64,000 nt of DNA, from NCBI RefSeq assembly GCF_001659605.2, contig NC_035161.2, positions 28,567,691 to 28,631,690 on the forward strand, given 5' to 3'. Below, one piece after another: positions 47,685 through 59,158 of this stretch (the first letter of the stretch is position 1; each line of letters starts with the position of its first letter). This DNA comes from Manihot esculenta. Taxonomy: Eukaryota; Streptophyta; Magnoliopsida; Malpighiales; Euphorbiaceae. The position numbers were made by a program, and so were the translations under genes. Under the pieces are notes generated by a model. The model was given only the letters and a program-made list of their open reading frames with translations. It had not been told where the DNA came from and did not search any database.

Positions 47685-48112
47685 TGATCGAACGTAAATT
47701 ATACGCATTTTTTCTATTATTATTGATACTAAACTATACATTTTCTATCTAATTTTATACTTTTGATTATATTTTGCAGAAAATGATGGAAAATGAAAAA
47801 TGAAAACTCCATGAAAAATGGTCTAAAAAAATACTGAAAAGTTGATTTGGTCTAAATGATTTGGCCAAATCAACCTTAAAGAAAGATAAAAAAGGCTGCA
47901 CAAGTTGATGGAAGAAGAAGAAGTCAAAACTCAAGTTTTGATATGCTAAATCGATTACCGCAGAAACTAAGAAGGACAGGACAATACATAAACGATTAGG
48001 GCAAGCGATTTGCCCAAATCGTTGCCCAAATCAATAATCGCAGAACAGAGAAAAACAAGACATCATAGATTCGCGATTAGGGCAGTCGATTTGCCTAAAT
48101 CACTGCCCAAAT
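47685..48112 (+). mobile_element. Athila-type LTR, left part only
   Basis: Starts TGATCGAACG after GTGAT, identical in position to the solo LTR at 53673. It contains GATTTGGCCAAATCAACC and GCGATTTGCCCAAATCG palindromes and is cut by the gypsy LTR at 48113. Confidence 0.8.
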
Positions 48113-49813
48113 TGTAATACCCGGCTAGAGTCTAGCATCGGAATTCTACAGTCCGGTGGAATCTCGGATGTCGGAACCCTCTAGAAGGGTAATAGATATA
48201 TTTTCTTAAGTGTTTTAGTATGTTTTAATGTTTAAGTGTAAAGAAAATGAGTTTGTTTTTTAAGAAAAGAACCAAGGAAGAATTGCCAGGTTCGGCCGCC
48301 GAACATGCATAACTTTGGAATCACGTTTGGCCGCCGAAGGTGGTCTGGCCAGCCACCTATAAAAGGCCATAGGTCGGTGAATAGATAAGATTTTTCTTTC
48401 CATTTTCACGGACAGAGGTGAGACCATGATCTTCCTTGGGTGATCTTCATGTTTTCTCCAAATCTTTCAAAGTTTTGATAAGTTTTCATGTTGTTTTGTA
48501 GCTTTTGAGCTAAACACTAAAGTTTTGAAGTTTGGAGACTTTGAGAGAGAGTTGCTCCATATCTCCACGTTAGGATCACCTATCCTCTAGATCTGCAAGA
48601 GGTAAGTGTAGATCCTTAACTTCTTTTCATGTTTATGAAGGTGTTATGGAGTTTTATGGGTAGAGATGAATGAGTAGGGTAAGTAGAGTTTTTGGTTGAT
48701 TGTTGGTGAAAGCATGTTTATGTGTTGAGTTGTGATGTTGGTGGGGCTTTTAAGTTAGTTTTGGACCCCTTTGTACATGTACTTGAGTATATGCTTGTTG
48801 TTGAGTTATTGGTTGCATATATGAGAAAGTTTGGAGAAGTTTTGCATGAAGCAGAGCAGGGTTCTGCCTTACTGGAAAACCCAGTTTCGGCCGCCAAAAG
48901 AAGGTTCGGCCGCCGAACATGCTAAGGAGGTGGTTTCGGCTACCTAAGCTCGCCCCCGAAAGTTTGGACTTTCGACTCCGGAGGGAGTTTCGGCCGCCGA
49001 ATGTGCCGCCGAAGGTTGGGACTTTCGTCTCTGGAAAGGACTTTCGGCAGCCGAAAGTGCCGCCGAAAATGCCTGAGTTTCGGCTCTGGAGGGACTTTCG
49101 GCCGCCGAATCTGCCGCCGCAAGTGCCCTGTCCAGCCTTCTTTTGCATATTTTCCTTGATTGTTTTAGGATGTTTTAGGGGGATTTTTGGGAAGTTTTAT
49201 AGAGATGGTTTTGAGTTAGTTTGGTCCCTCATTTGAGTCCACCTGTGTAGGAACGGACCAAAGGAACCGAAGAGAACAGCAGTGAGCACTGCGTCAGAGT
49301 CAGTACAGAGTTAGTCAGAGGTGAGTGGAACGAAACTTAATGTTTCTAATATTGAGAAATTAAATGTTTTAAGCATGTTTCATGCATCATGATTATGCAA
49401 TAGGATGATTGCATTAGAATTCACTAATATGTGCATTGCATTATTTCTTGTACTTGCGGACGGACATAGTTTGGATTCATTAGTCCTCCCATCAAGTTCT
49501 AAGGAGCCCCATCGAGGGCCGGGCACATCAAGTCCTGAGGAGTCCCATTGAGGGCCGGGTATATCAAGACCTGAGGAGCTCCTTCGAGGGCCGGGCACAG
49601 TTTGAGGGAGTTTTGTTTCCGTCCGTCCGATATGTGATTACCTGTGATGTGATGCATTTCATGTGAGCATGTTTAGTTTGTTCTACTCACTGGGCTAGTA
49701 TAGCTTACCCCTCTCCCTTAACCCTAGTCTTGCAAGATCAGAGTACAGGGGGAGTTCAGTAGAGTACATGAAGAGTAAAGAGTTGTGTAATAGCATAGTG
49801 TGGATATGTAATA
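48113..49813 (+). mobile_element. Truncated Ty3/gypsy LTR at the duplication junction
   Basis: Starts TGTAATACCCGGCTAGAGTC and follows the gypsy LTRs elsewhere in the window in opposite orientation. It has TTCGGCCGCCGAA-type palindromes (48290-48330; 48880-49120), the ACTCACTGGGC block and three tandem GAGGGCCGGG repeats (49500-49600). It lacks the last ~580 bp and joins the right duplicate directly. No internal region remains. Confidence 0.85.
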
Positions 49814-52172
49814 ATTATTTTTATAGCTAATGAGTTAAATAATTTAATAAAAATAAATAAATTTTATAGTAAATATTATATTAAACATTATGTTATTTTA
49901 ATAATATTATTTTTTTATAGATTTATATATTATAATCACAATAAAAAAATTTTTTATAATAAATATTATTAAAAGTCAATTTTATAATAAAATAAAAAAT
50001 AAACTATTCATTTATTTTTTTTTATTAAATATTAAAAATAAAGATATTATTAATATATTTTAAATAATAAAAAAATACATTATAATTTTTTAATATATAT
50101 TTATCTATATATTTTATTTTACAAGATTATTTATTAAAATCGAGTCGGAACAAAATTTATAAATCTATCCGTGTCTGTCTGAAGTATTCATTTGTGGCCA
50201 GTGATTTTAGTACGTGGTGAAAAGCTTTTAAAGCTGTCAGCGGAAACTCAAAAGTGCAATAATGTCACTTCCCTTTCATTTTGTACCCCACCTCTTTTCC
50301 ATTTTATATTTTTCATTATTATATATAATTTCTATTTTCTCTTTTATTTTTTTCATTTTTATTTTTAAAAGATACTATTTATATAAAATTGATATTTTAA
50401 TTTTAAAAAATATATTAAAATATTTATAAAATTTTAAAAATATTAATTAATATGTTTTTTAATTAATATATTTTTTAAAAATAAAAAATTTAAAATACCT
50501 TCAATATAAAAAAATAATTAGTATATTTTTTAAAATATAAAAAACTTTTTAGTATAATTTTAAAATTAAAAAATCAACTACTAATATGTTTTTTAATTTT
50601 TCATATTATAGAAAATAATAAATTAATGACTAAAATTAAAAAAACTAATTAATAAATTTTTAAAAACTTAATATATTTTAATATCTTTTCTAAAATCAAA
50701 AAATTAATTAATAATTTTTAATTATTAGATCATTTAAAATATATTTTTTTAAAAATATTTATATGAAAAATTTGTTTAATAAATAATTTATTTTTTATTA
50801 TTTAATTTAAATTTTAAAAATAAAATATATTAATAAATTTATATATTAAAGTTTTAACAAGATATTTAAAATATGAAAAATAATTTAATTTAAAAAATAT
50901 TTTTTATTTATTAAATTTTTAAATATCTTGAATATTAGAAAATATAAAAAATATTTTGTATATTTTTCATAAAATAACAGATGTTAAATAATAATATTTT
51001 TATTTTTTTCCATGTCCCCACGACATGCGTTTTGTAATGTAACTAAATTTAATGGTAATAGTTAAATTAATTAATAATTAGACTCCGCTTCACTTTAAAA
51101 AATAATTTATACTTAAAAAATATTCTCTATAGAGAAATTTTTTTAATAAAATATTTTATTTTTTATTTTTTAATTTAAAATAAAACATATTAAAAAATTT
51201 ATATGGAGTGATTTTAATAATTTTAAAGTAAAAAATGGTTTTTTTAAATTATTTTTTAAAAAAATTATTTTTCTTAAAATAAATTAATTTTTCATTTAAT
51301 TAGGAAAATATTTTTTATTAACTAAATTTTTTAAATATTTCAAACAGTACAAAATAAAATATTTTTTTAAAATATTTTTATAAAATAAATAGAGATTTAG
51401 ATGTTTAACTATATAAATAGAAATAATTTCTTTATTATATTTAATTATTATTTGAATTGCCTGATTTCTAGTAATTATTATTTTAATATATGAAAATGAA
51501 AAGGTAACAAATTGCTGAATATTTTTAAAGAAAATAATCATTATTTAGCACCCATTTATTTCAAGAAAAATAATTTGCATTTAGAAAATATTTTCAATAA
51601 AATAATTTATTTTTTATGATTTAATTTTAATTTAAAAAATAAAATTTATTAAAAAATTTTATATATAAAAATTTTTATAAAAATGTCCAAAAAAATTTTT
51701 TTTCAATTATTTACCATAAAATGATTTATTTTTTGTTTAACTAAAAAATATTTTATATTAATTAAATCTTTTAAGTGTTTCAAATATCAAAAAATACAAA
51801 AAATATTTTTTATAAAACAAATAGAAATTTAATCTCCATTTATTTTATAGAAAATAACTTGTATTAAAAAATATTTTCAGTATAAAATATTTCCTATAAA
51901 AATATTTTTTAATGAAATAACTTATTTTTTATTTTTTAATTTTAATTTAAAAAATAAAATTAAATATAAGTCTTTATAAATATGTCTAGATGTGAAAAAT
52001 TACTCCAAGAGGAAGTATTTTTTTCAAAATAGTTTTTTATGAAAAAAATATTTTATATTAATTAAAATTTTTAAGTTTTTTTTTGAAAGTAAAATTTTTT
52101 TAGTATTTAAATATGAAAAAATATATAAAAAATATTTTTCTATAAAATAAATAGAGTATTTCAAATTTAAAA

Positions 52173-52256
52173 ATTATCATTAATTTCTTTATTCAACCAT
52201 TTAATCATACGCCTATTATCATTAATTTCTTTATTCAACCATTTAATCATACGCCT
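52173..52256. repeat. 42-bp perfect tandem duplication
   Basis: ATTATCATTAATTTCTTTAT and the following 22 bases ending ATACGCCT are repeated exactly once. The left duplicate lacks this. Confidence 0.9.
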
Positions 52257-53299
52257 ATTGTATATATTTTTTACCATTATTCGAATTTAAAAAAATCTTT
52301 TTTATTTATGCCCATTAATTAAAAGAATTACGCTAATAATTAAAAGGGATTCCGACACGATTGATAAATATAATATTAAAGAGCTTATTTATTTGATAAA
52401 CTTTTTTTTAACAAGTCCATTTGATACAATTAATGAAAAATAACTTTAGAAAATGATTTTTACAAAAATAATTTATTTTTTTAGTTATGCGGTTAAAAAA
52501 TAAAAATATTAATAAATTTATATATTAAAAAATTAATAATATTAATAAAATTTATAAAATCACTTTCAAAATCTCACATCACTTAAATGGGGTGCGTGTA
52601 CGAGAGATAAAAGAGAAAACCATAAGGAAGATAAAAGTGCTTGGCTTGGCTTACACACCACATACATCTCCTCGTACTTTTTTTCCTCTTTCGGAAGAAT
52701 CTTCCCATAGCTTAGTACTTATATACCACCCACATTTGCACATACAGAATCATTTATATACAACAAAACTAATAATTCTTTTTTTATTCTCTAAATTTAA
52801 AACTCTAATTTAATTTATATCGAATCAAATTCAAAATCTCGAAATTGATATATATATATCTTACCATCGCGTTAAATAAATCTTGAAATTAATAGTAATT
52901 AATTATTTACGTATGATTTTTTTTTAAATATTTCTAGTAAATGAACACCTATGCATTGGTGAGCCTCCAAAATTATATAACTTTAATGTTGTTATTATTT
53001 TAAATGGAAAATGACTTTTATATATTTAAGATATATCATTCAATAATTTATTCTCTATTTTAACTTCATTAAATTTGAAGACTTCTTTCGCTAATACAAT
53101 ATTTCTTTTCGATTTAATAAAGTTAAAATATAAAGGTTGAATTATTTATTTTTGAAAAACCTAAAGATAAAAAATATTAATTTTGGTATAATGTAATGAT
53201 TAAAATAATATTATATATTTATATATTTATATAAAATTAAACTTTAAAATAAGTTGATGAGTATTGAGAGTATATGATTATAAAAAAACGTCTCTCTTG

Positions 53300-53672
53300 A
53301 CGAGGGATCTTCTAGTTTACTCGCAGCTGATTTCTATTGAGCCCTAAATCTCAAGGAGAAGGGAAAGATTGATGTGGGTGGTTTTGATGATGATGCAATT
53401 AGGAAGATTAAAACAATTCGAGTAAAACTGACTCAAATAACTTTTAGAATTGCACGTGGGACGTCTCCCACATCTAAACAGCTGGATGTTACGTTGATTT
53501 TGGTGGGTGAAGATATATGTATAATGGGTCGATTATATACTAAGCGTCCTTACAATTTTATGCCTTTTAAGAGCACTATGGCTCAAGTATCGCGACCTCT
53601 AAACATATGTTGATGAAGGACCTTGGAAATAATGCGTTTGTTGTTCAGTTTATGCACCCAAAGGATAGTGAT
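53300..53672 (+). pseudogene. LINE ORF1 N-terminal part (right duplicate)
   Basis: The same protein segment as 47302-47684 but without the ATG, with the same early stop, and with a frameshift near 53600. The Athila-type LTR follows at 53673. Confidence 0.7.
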
Positions 53673-55006
53673 TGATCGAACGTAAATTATGCGCATTTTT
53701 TCTATTATTATTGATACTAAACTATACATTTTCTATCTAATTTTATACTTTTTGATTATATTTTGCAGAAAATGATGAAAAATAAAAAATGAAAACTCGA
53801 TGAAAAATGGTCTAAAAAAATGCTGAAAAGTTGATTTGGTCGAAATGATTTGACCAAATCAACCTCAAAGAATGATCAAGGAGGCTGCACAAGTTGATGG
53901 AAGAAGAAGTCAAAACTCAAGTTTTGATATGTTAAATCGATTAACCCAAAAACTAAGAAGGACAAGACAACACAGAAACGATTGGGGCAAGCGATTTGCC
54001 CAAATCGTTGCCCAAATCAATAACCGCAGAACAGAGAAAAACAAGATATCATAGATTCGCGATTAGGGCAGTCGATTTGCCTAAATCACTGCCCAAATCA
54101 ACTGTCACTAACAAAGTGCAGAAATACAAAAATTGCAAAAATTCGATTTTTAAAAGTTCTATCCTATCTCAAACACATCAAGACACATCTGAAGCATATC
54201 AAACACTCTGCAAAAAGGATTCATTCCCTCAAGAAAGTTTAATTATGAAGAAACACAATTAAAGAGAAAATTCAAATCCAAATTAAAGAATAATTATATC
54301 TCACAAAGGACTTATCTAGGGTTTCCCCTCACCTAAAAAAGAGCAGCAAACAACAGCAGCAAATCATCCAATTTTCGGCAGAGAGCTTCAGCCGTACCAC
54401 ATCTTCTTCTTTTCTTCCTTCTTTATTCTTTATGTATTTCTTGCCCATAATGAGTAGCTAAACACATGTTCTTCTAGTTGAAATGTGGGGGAAATTTTAG
54501 TTTTGTTATGAATTTGGAGATCTAAAACTCTATTGTTAAACTTCTTTTTTTTTTTTTTAGTATTTATGCAATTTGTTCTTCATATTATTATTGCCTTACT
54601 ATTAGAATCAATAAGGTCCGTTACTTTTAATCGCGGAATAATATATTATTAATTTGAATAATTTAGGTTCGTAAAAAATCTCAAGCACATTCATTAAATT
54701 AAACTTAAGAAGAAATTTAGTTTTATGGAGCGTTTTTCACTGTCTAAATTAATTTATTAAACTAAATAAAAAATTCAAAGTATTAATCATCAATTCTAAA
54801 TGAAAATAAATTCTATATTTCAATTAAAGTCTTTTTATTATTAATTTATTCATCTTGATTTTCGTACTATTTAAATTTTAATTTTAATTCATTGTAATAA
54901 AAAATAATCCCTTATTTTTACTTTTATTATTGATTTGCCAAATCCCTATGGATTTGACACTGTTACCAACATTAGTGGGTTTATTTTTAACGGTTTCCAC
55001 AGTTGC
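53673..55006 (+). mobile_element. Athila-type solo LTR in the LINE
   Basis: 1,334 bp, starting TGATCGAACG, related along its length to the LTRs at 718-2136 and 5230-6794 (GATTTGGCCAAATC units; the final CTATGGATTTGACACTGTTACC and GGTTTATTTTTAACGG blocks). GTGAT flanks both sides (53668-53672, 55007-55011). The LINE frame resumes at the right flank, so both LTR recombination and insertion site are clear. The last few LTR bases have diverged from the expected CA end. Confidence 0.82.
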
Positions 55007-55733
55007 GTGATGGCCCATGGAGTTTTTTCGCAACAACTGATTATGTTGCAGAAGGTCTCTCCTGGTCTTAATCCTCGACAGGTCCCTTTGGTATCTGTGG
55101 ATTTTTGGGTGCAACTTCATGACTTCCCAGTGGGTTGTAAGACGAAGAGAGCGTTTCAGTCACTAGTTCAGTTTCTTGGTGGGCATGTAGAGACTGATGA
55201 AAAGAATAAGACTTTTATCTAGAAGGAGTACATGAGAGTTCGAGCCACTTTGGATGTTCGAAAGCCACTGAAAAGAAAGATTCAAATGAAGAATTCCAAA
55301 GGGGAGTGGGTCTAGGTGAACTTTAAGTATGAACACTCAACAACTTTTTGTTACTTCTATGGTTGTTTAAGTCATACTGACAAGTTCTATGAAAAACTTT
55401 TGGATTATCCAGACTTTCCTAAAGAGCAGTTTGCCGATGGTCCCTAGTTACGGGCGGAAAGCAAGAAGTCTTCAAATGCTGGTGATAGATGGCTCCTCAC
55501 AGAAGCAGATCTATTGAATGCCGGTAGTCAGGGTTCCGGTGATGGTGATCCAGTTCCAATGGAAGATGATCAGGTTATGCGAAAGAATCTTAGGCCAGTT
55601 AATTCAAATTTGAATCCCACTAATCTAGCCCGAAATAATAGCAGTAATCAAGGGGATATGCTTAATTCTAGTAACGTGCATGAGAAGGAATCTTCAAATA
55701 TGGTGCAATTGCTAGGAGAGGATAGTGTGGGCT
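55007..55733 (+). pseudogene. LINE ORF1, central and C-terminal part
   Basis: Continues ORF1 with SQQLIMLQKVSPGLNPRQVP and WVQLHDFPVGCKT, typical of plant L1 ORF1 (DUF4283). A degraded CCHC knuckle follows (C-Y-F-Y-G-C-L-S-H-T-D-K-F; some Cys lost). At least three in-frame stops are present (55220, 55313, 55447 region). The hAT element interrupts it at 55734, and a short tail resumes at 58176 and ends at the ORF2 start. Confidence 0.78.
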
Positions 55734-56069
55734 AGGGATGGCAGGCGGGCGGATTTTCGCGGGTACCCGATCCGTCCAAACCCTATTAGGACGGATTTGG
55801 GTATTTACAAAACGGATTTGGGCGGATTCGGATTTGAAAAATTTTACCCGTCTCGGATTCGGGTAGGGTTCGGGGTTAGGTGATCGGATACCCGTTATCC
55901 GAACCCGATTAGCTATACTTCAAAACTAACCCTAAATTCCCTTATCCCTAATTCATTTTCTTATTTTACTCGACCTTCTCTTTGCGCCTCTCTCCCCCCT
56001 TCCCTTCCCATAATTTCCAATCGACACCTCTCCCCCACTTCACTGACGACTGCCGGCAGCTCAGTCGGC

Positions 56070-56350
56070 ACCGGTGACATATCCTTCTCTCTCTCTAGTC
56101 GGCGATATCTCCCACTTCCCAGTCAACGCCTCCCTCCCCCACTTCCAGTCAGCGATATCTCATTCTCTCTCTCTAGTGTGGCGACATCTCCCACTTCCCA
56201 GTCGGAGACAACTCTTCCCTCTCCCCGGTTGGCATCGGCGACATCTCCTTCTCTCTTCTAAGTCAGTGACATCTACTCGTTCCTCTCTCCCCCACTTCAC
56301 TGACGACTGGAGACAACCCGTGCCTCTCCCCAATCGGCGTCAGTGACATC
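56070..56350. repeat. CT-rich imperfect repeats in the hAT element
   Basis: Phrases such as CGGCGATATCTCCCACTTCCC recur four to five times between TCTCTCTCTC tracts. Irregular spacing of about 60-80 bp. Confidence 0.6.
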
Positions 56351-56430
56351 TTCTTTTACTGAAATCTCTTCGGTTATGTTAACTTCATTTTTTTATACTG
56401 CATAAACACATCAAAGATACATAAAAATAG

Positions 56431-57010
56431 TTTTTTAGAATTTATAGACTATTAATCCGATTATTTAGATATTGTTAAAAAATCTAACTATTTGCTATTT
56501 GGTTACGGTTGATTGTTAGAATTTATGGACTATTAATCTGATTTATGGACTAAAAGTTGCTATTAAAGATTTTTTAGAATTTATAGACTATTAACCTGAT
56601 TATTTAGATATTGTTAAAAAATCTAACTATTTGCTATTTGGTTACTGTTGATTGTTAGAATTTATGGATTATTAATATGATTTATGGACTAAAAGTTGCT
56701 ATTAAAGATTTTTAGAATTTATAGACTATTAATCTGATTATTTAGATATTGTTAAAAAATCTAACTATTTACTATTTGGTTACTGTTGATTGTTAGAATT
56801 TATGGACTATTAATCTGATTTATGGACTAAAAGTTACTATTAAAGATTTTTAAAATTTATAGACTATTAATCTGATTATTTAGATATTGTTAAAAAATCT
56901 AACTATATGCTATTTGGTTACTGTTGATTGTTAGAATTTATGGACTATTAATCTGATTTATGAACTAAAAGTTGCTATTAAAGAATTTTAGAATTTATGG
57001 ACTATTAATC
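56431..57010. repeat. 138-bp tandem repeats in the hAT element
   Basis: TTTTTAGAATTTATAGACTA recurs at 56431, 56570, 56709, 56847 and about 56985 with few changes. That gives roughly four full units and a partial fifth. Confidence 0.9.
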
Positions 57011-57205
57011 TGATGATCTAATTATTTGCTATTTGATCACTGTTAATCTGATTGTTAACTAAGTGAACTTTAGTGGTTATTTTAGTTTGTGGTTATGTAT
57101 TGATTTGAATAAATTTATATGTTGATTAAGTTACTATATTTGTTCTTATGGTTATGTATTGTTTGTTAATACATGTTATTGTTCTTCATATTTAGGATAT
57201 TTAAA

Positions 57206-57371
57206 ATGTCAACGTTTAATAGTTCCAAAGATGTAGCGAGTTGTAAAGCTACTACTGTTTCTCAACCTTCTTCAACCACTCAGCCCGCTAATAGTTCCAC
57301 CCATTCTCAATTGAAGCCATCTACACTAATCAATCCCTCTCATTCATTGCCAGCCGCTTCAGAAATTGAAG
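57206..57371 (+). pseudogene. hAT transposase first-exon remnant
   Basis: ATG 57206 begins a Ser/Thr/Gln/Pro-rich sequence including SQPSSTTQPANSSTHSQL, ending GAAG/GTAATT, a splice donor. Such N-termini precede the BED zinc finger in plant hAT transposases. Nothing recognisable as the rest follows before the element's right end, so only the N-terminal exon survives. Confidence 0.5.
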
Positions 57372-58335
57372 GTAATTACAACAATAAACTCTTATTTTTA
57401 TTTTTATTTTATTTTATTTTAATGTAAAACTAATAAATGTTAATAATTTTTTCTATATTACTATGTAGCTGGTTGTTCAAATGAGAGTAAATCTTGTTTA
57501 TAGGATGCTGAGGATGATGTGAATTAAATCATGCATTTCACAATTTTAATATGTAAGTTTGATTTTTATTTCTTTTTTATTTCATTATTTTTTATGATAA
57601 TGTGTATTATTTTGCAACTGTGGTATTCTAATTTTTCTGTATTTGTTTTTTTGAAGCTTTTCAAGCACAATTTGATGTTGGAGATTGAAATGACCAATTA
57701 AATATATTTTATGTTCAATCAATGTAGTTTAATGAACTTTTGGAACATTTCATTTGTTCAAAATATTATGTTGGATAGATAATTGATTAATGGTTGTGTT
57801 ATGATAAATTTGTAATATATTTATTTACTTTTAGTATATTTAAATTTCCTAATTCAAACTTGTTATTTGGGTTATAATATGTGAATCTTTAATTTTTTAT
57901 CATTGAATTGAATTATAAAAATAGGGAGCTTGTTATTTGGATTATAATATATAAATTTTTAATTTTTTATTATTGAATTGAATTATAAAAATCGGGTTCG
58001 GTCGGATTCGAGTAGTGTGCGGGTATTGCTAAACGGATTTGAAACGGGTACGGATAGTAAAATTAAAACACTAAACGGGTTTGGGACATGTTTGAAAATT
58101 TTATATATAATCGGGTTAGAATTTGGATACTCCCAATTTCGCGGGTACCCTACCCGTTGCCATCCCTTGTGGGCCTTGATATTGGGGATTCAAAATGTAG
58201 GCGGTTGGTAGAGCAGGGTACGGGGGTGGCTGCTGATGTAAGCATGGCGGAGGAGGATGATAATTTACTTGAGGAAATAGCGAACCCAAAAAACGCTATG
58301 GAGGCGGGTCCTGGTGTCCAAGCCTGCCCGGCCCA

Positions 58336-59158
58336 ATGAGTTGTTTATTTTGGAACTGTAGGGGGCTTGGAAACCCACCAACAGTTTGAGAATTGAAAGA
58401 CTTAGTGTCTATTAAGCGACCCAACCTAGTTTTCCTTACGGAAACTAAGGTCCAATGGGGTTGTGTTGACAAAGATAGAAGACAATTGCAATTTAAAGGG
58501 ATGTTTGTTGTTCGACCTAGAGGTTTAAGTGGGGGCCTTGTGTTGTTCTTGAGAGAAAGGCCTATGTGTTCATTAATTGGGTATGAACCTAATTATATTG
58601 ATGTTGCTGTAGAGGTAAAAGGTATTCCTAAATTTCGTCTCATTGGTTTCTATGGGCTTCCTGAATGTCATCGGAGATGGTAGTCTTGGAATATTATGAA
58701 TGGGTTGAGACATCGCTCCTCTTTATCGTGGGTAATAGCTGGAGATTTTAATGATATGTTATATTATGGTGATAAAAGGGGTCGTAGTGCTCAACCAAAA
58801 TACTTGATTGATAGTTTTCGGCAGACTCTGGAGGATTGTGGATTATGTTGGAAATCGTTTTACATGGAAAAGAAGTCGAGATACGGAGGAATGGGTTTAT
58901 GAGCCTTTGGATAGGGCTTTGGCCAATTTTTCGTGGTTTCAAAGTTTTGAAAATGCAAGGGTGCATAATATTGAAACTGCTCACAGTGATCATGTTGCTT
59001 TATTTTTGGTTTTGGGGGTTACAGTTACTAAATATGTTGCTCGGCCCTTTCGCTTTGAGGATGCTTGGCTCAAAGAAGATTCCCTTTCTGAAGTAGTCTC
59101 GCAATCCTGGCAGGAAGGTCTCGGAACAAATCTCTATTTGTACTGGTCGACTGTATGA
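58336..59158 (+). pseudogene. LINE ORF2 endonuclease region
   Basis: The ATG at 58336 gives an exonuclease/endonuclease/phosphatase start with W-N-C-R-G-L-G-N, then N-L-V-F-L-T-E-T-K, A-G-D-F-N-D and S-D-H metal/catalytic motifs of the L1 APE-type nuclease that nicks target DNA. A stop lies at codon 18 and another near 58681. A frameshift near 58850 moves the frame, and a second one follows near 59130. Confidence 0.82.

Larger units (their letters stand above)
44376..48112. repeat. Segmental duplication, left copy
   Basis: 3,737 bp colinear with 49814-54098. Both contain the right end of the hAT MITE, an AT-rich block, a conserved GGGGTGCGTGTACGAGAGAT segment (46560; 52589), a LINE ORF1 start and the beginning of an Athila-type LTR. 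Relative to the right copy it carries a 400-bp CCGAACC repeat (45330-45727) in place of about 620 bp, and lacks a 27-bp piece near 46665. It keeps a 104-bp stretch with the LINE start codon that the right copy has lost. Confidence 0.88.
49814..54098. repeat. Segmental duplication, right copy
   Basis: 4,285 bp homologous to 44376-48112, beginning ATTATTTTTATAGCTAATGAG inside the hAT MITE. It has an extra ~250-bp AT-rich stretch (about 49836-50088) and a 42-bp tandem duplication (52173-52256). It is continuous with the rest of the Athila LTR and the LINE, so it keeps the ancestral arrangement on its right side. Apart from these, 50177-53290 is AT-rich with no gene. Confidence 0.88.
55734..58167 (+). 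mobile_element. Non-autonomous hAT element with 8-bp target duplication
   Basis: Ends AGGGATGGCA and TGCCATCCCT are perfect 10-bp inverted repeats. Flanks TGTGGGCT (55726-55733) and TGTGGGCC (58168-58175) match at 7 of 8. Both ends carry GGGTACCC and ACGGATTTGGG-type subterminal repeats. The interior has a CT-rich repetitive block (56070-56350), 138-bp tandem repeats (56431-57010) and a transposase first-exon remnant (57206-57371), but no zinc finger or catalytic domain. Confidence 0.9.
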
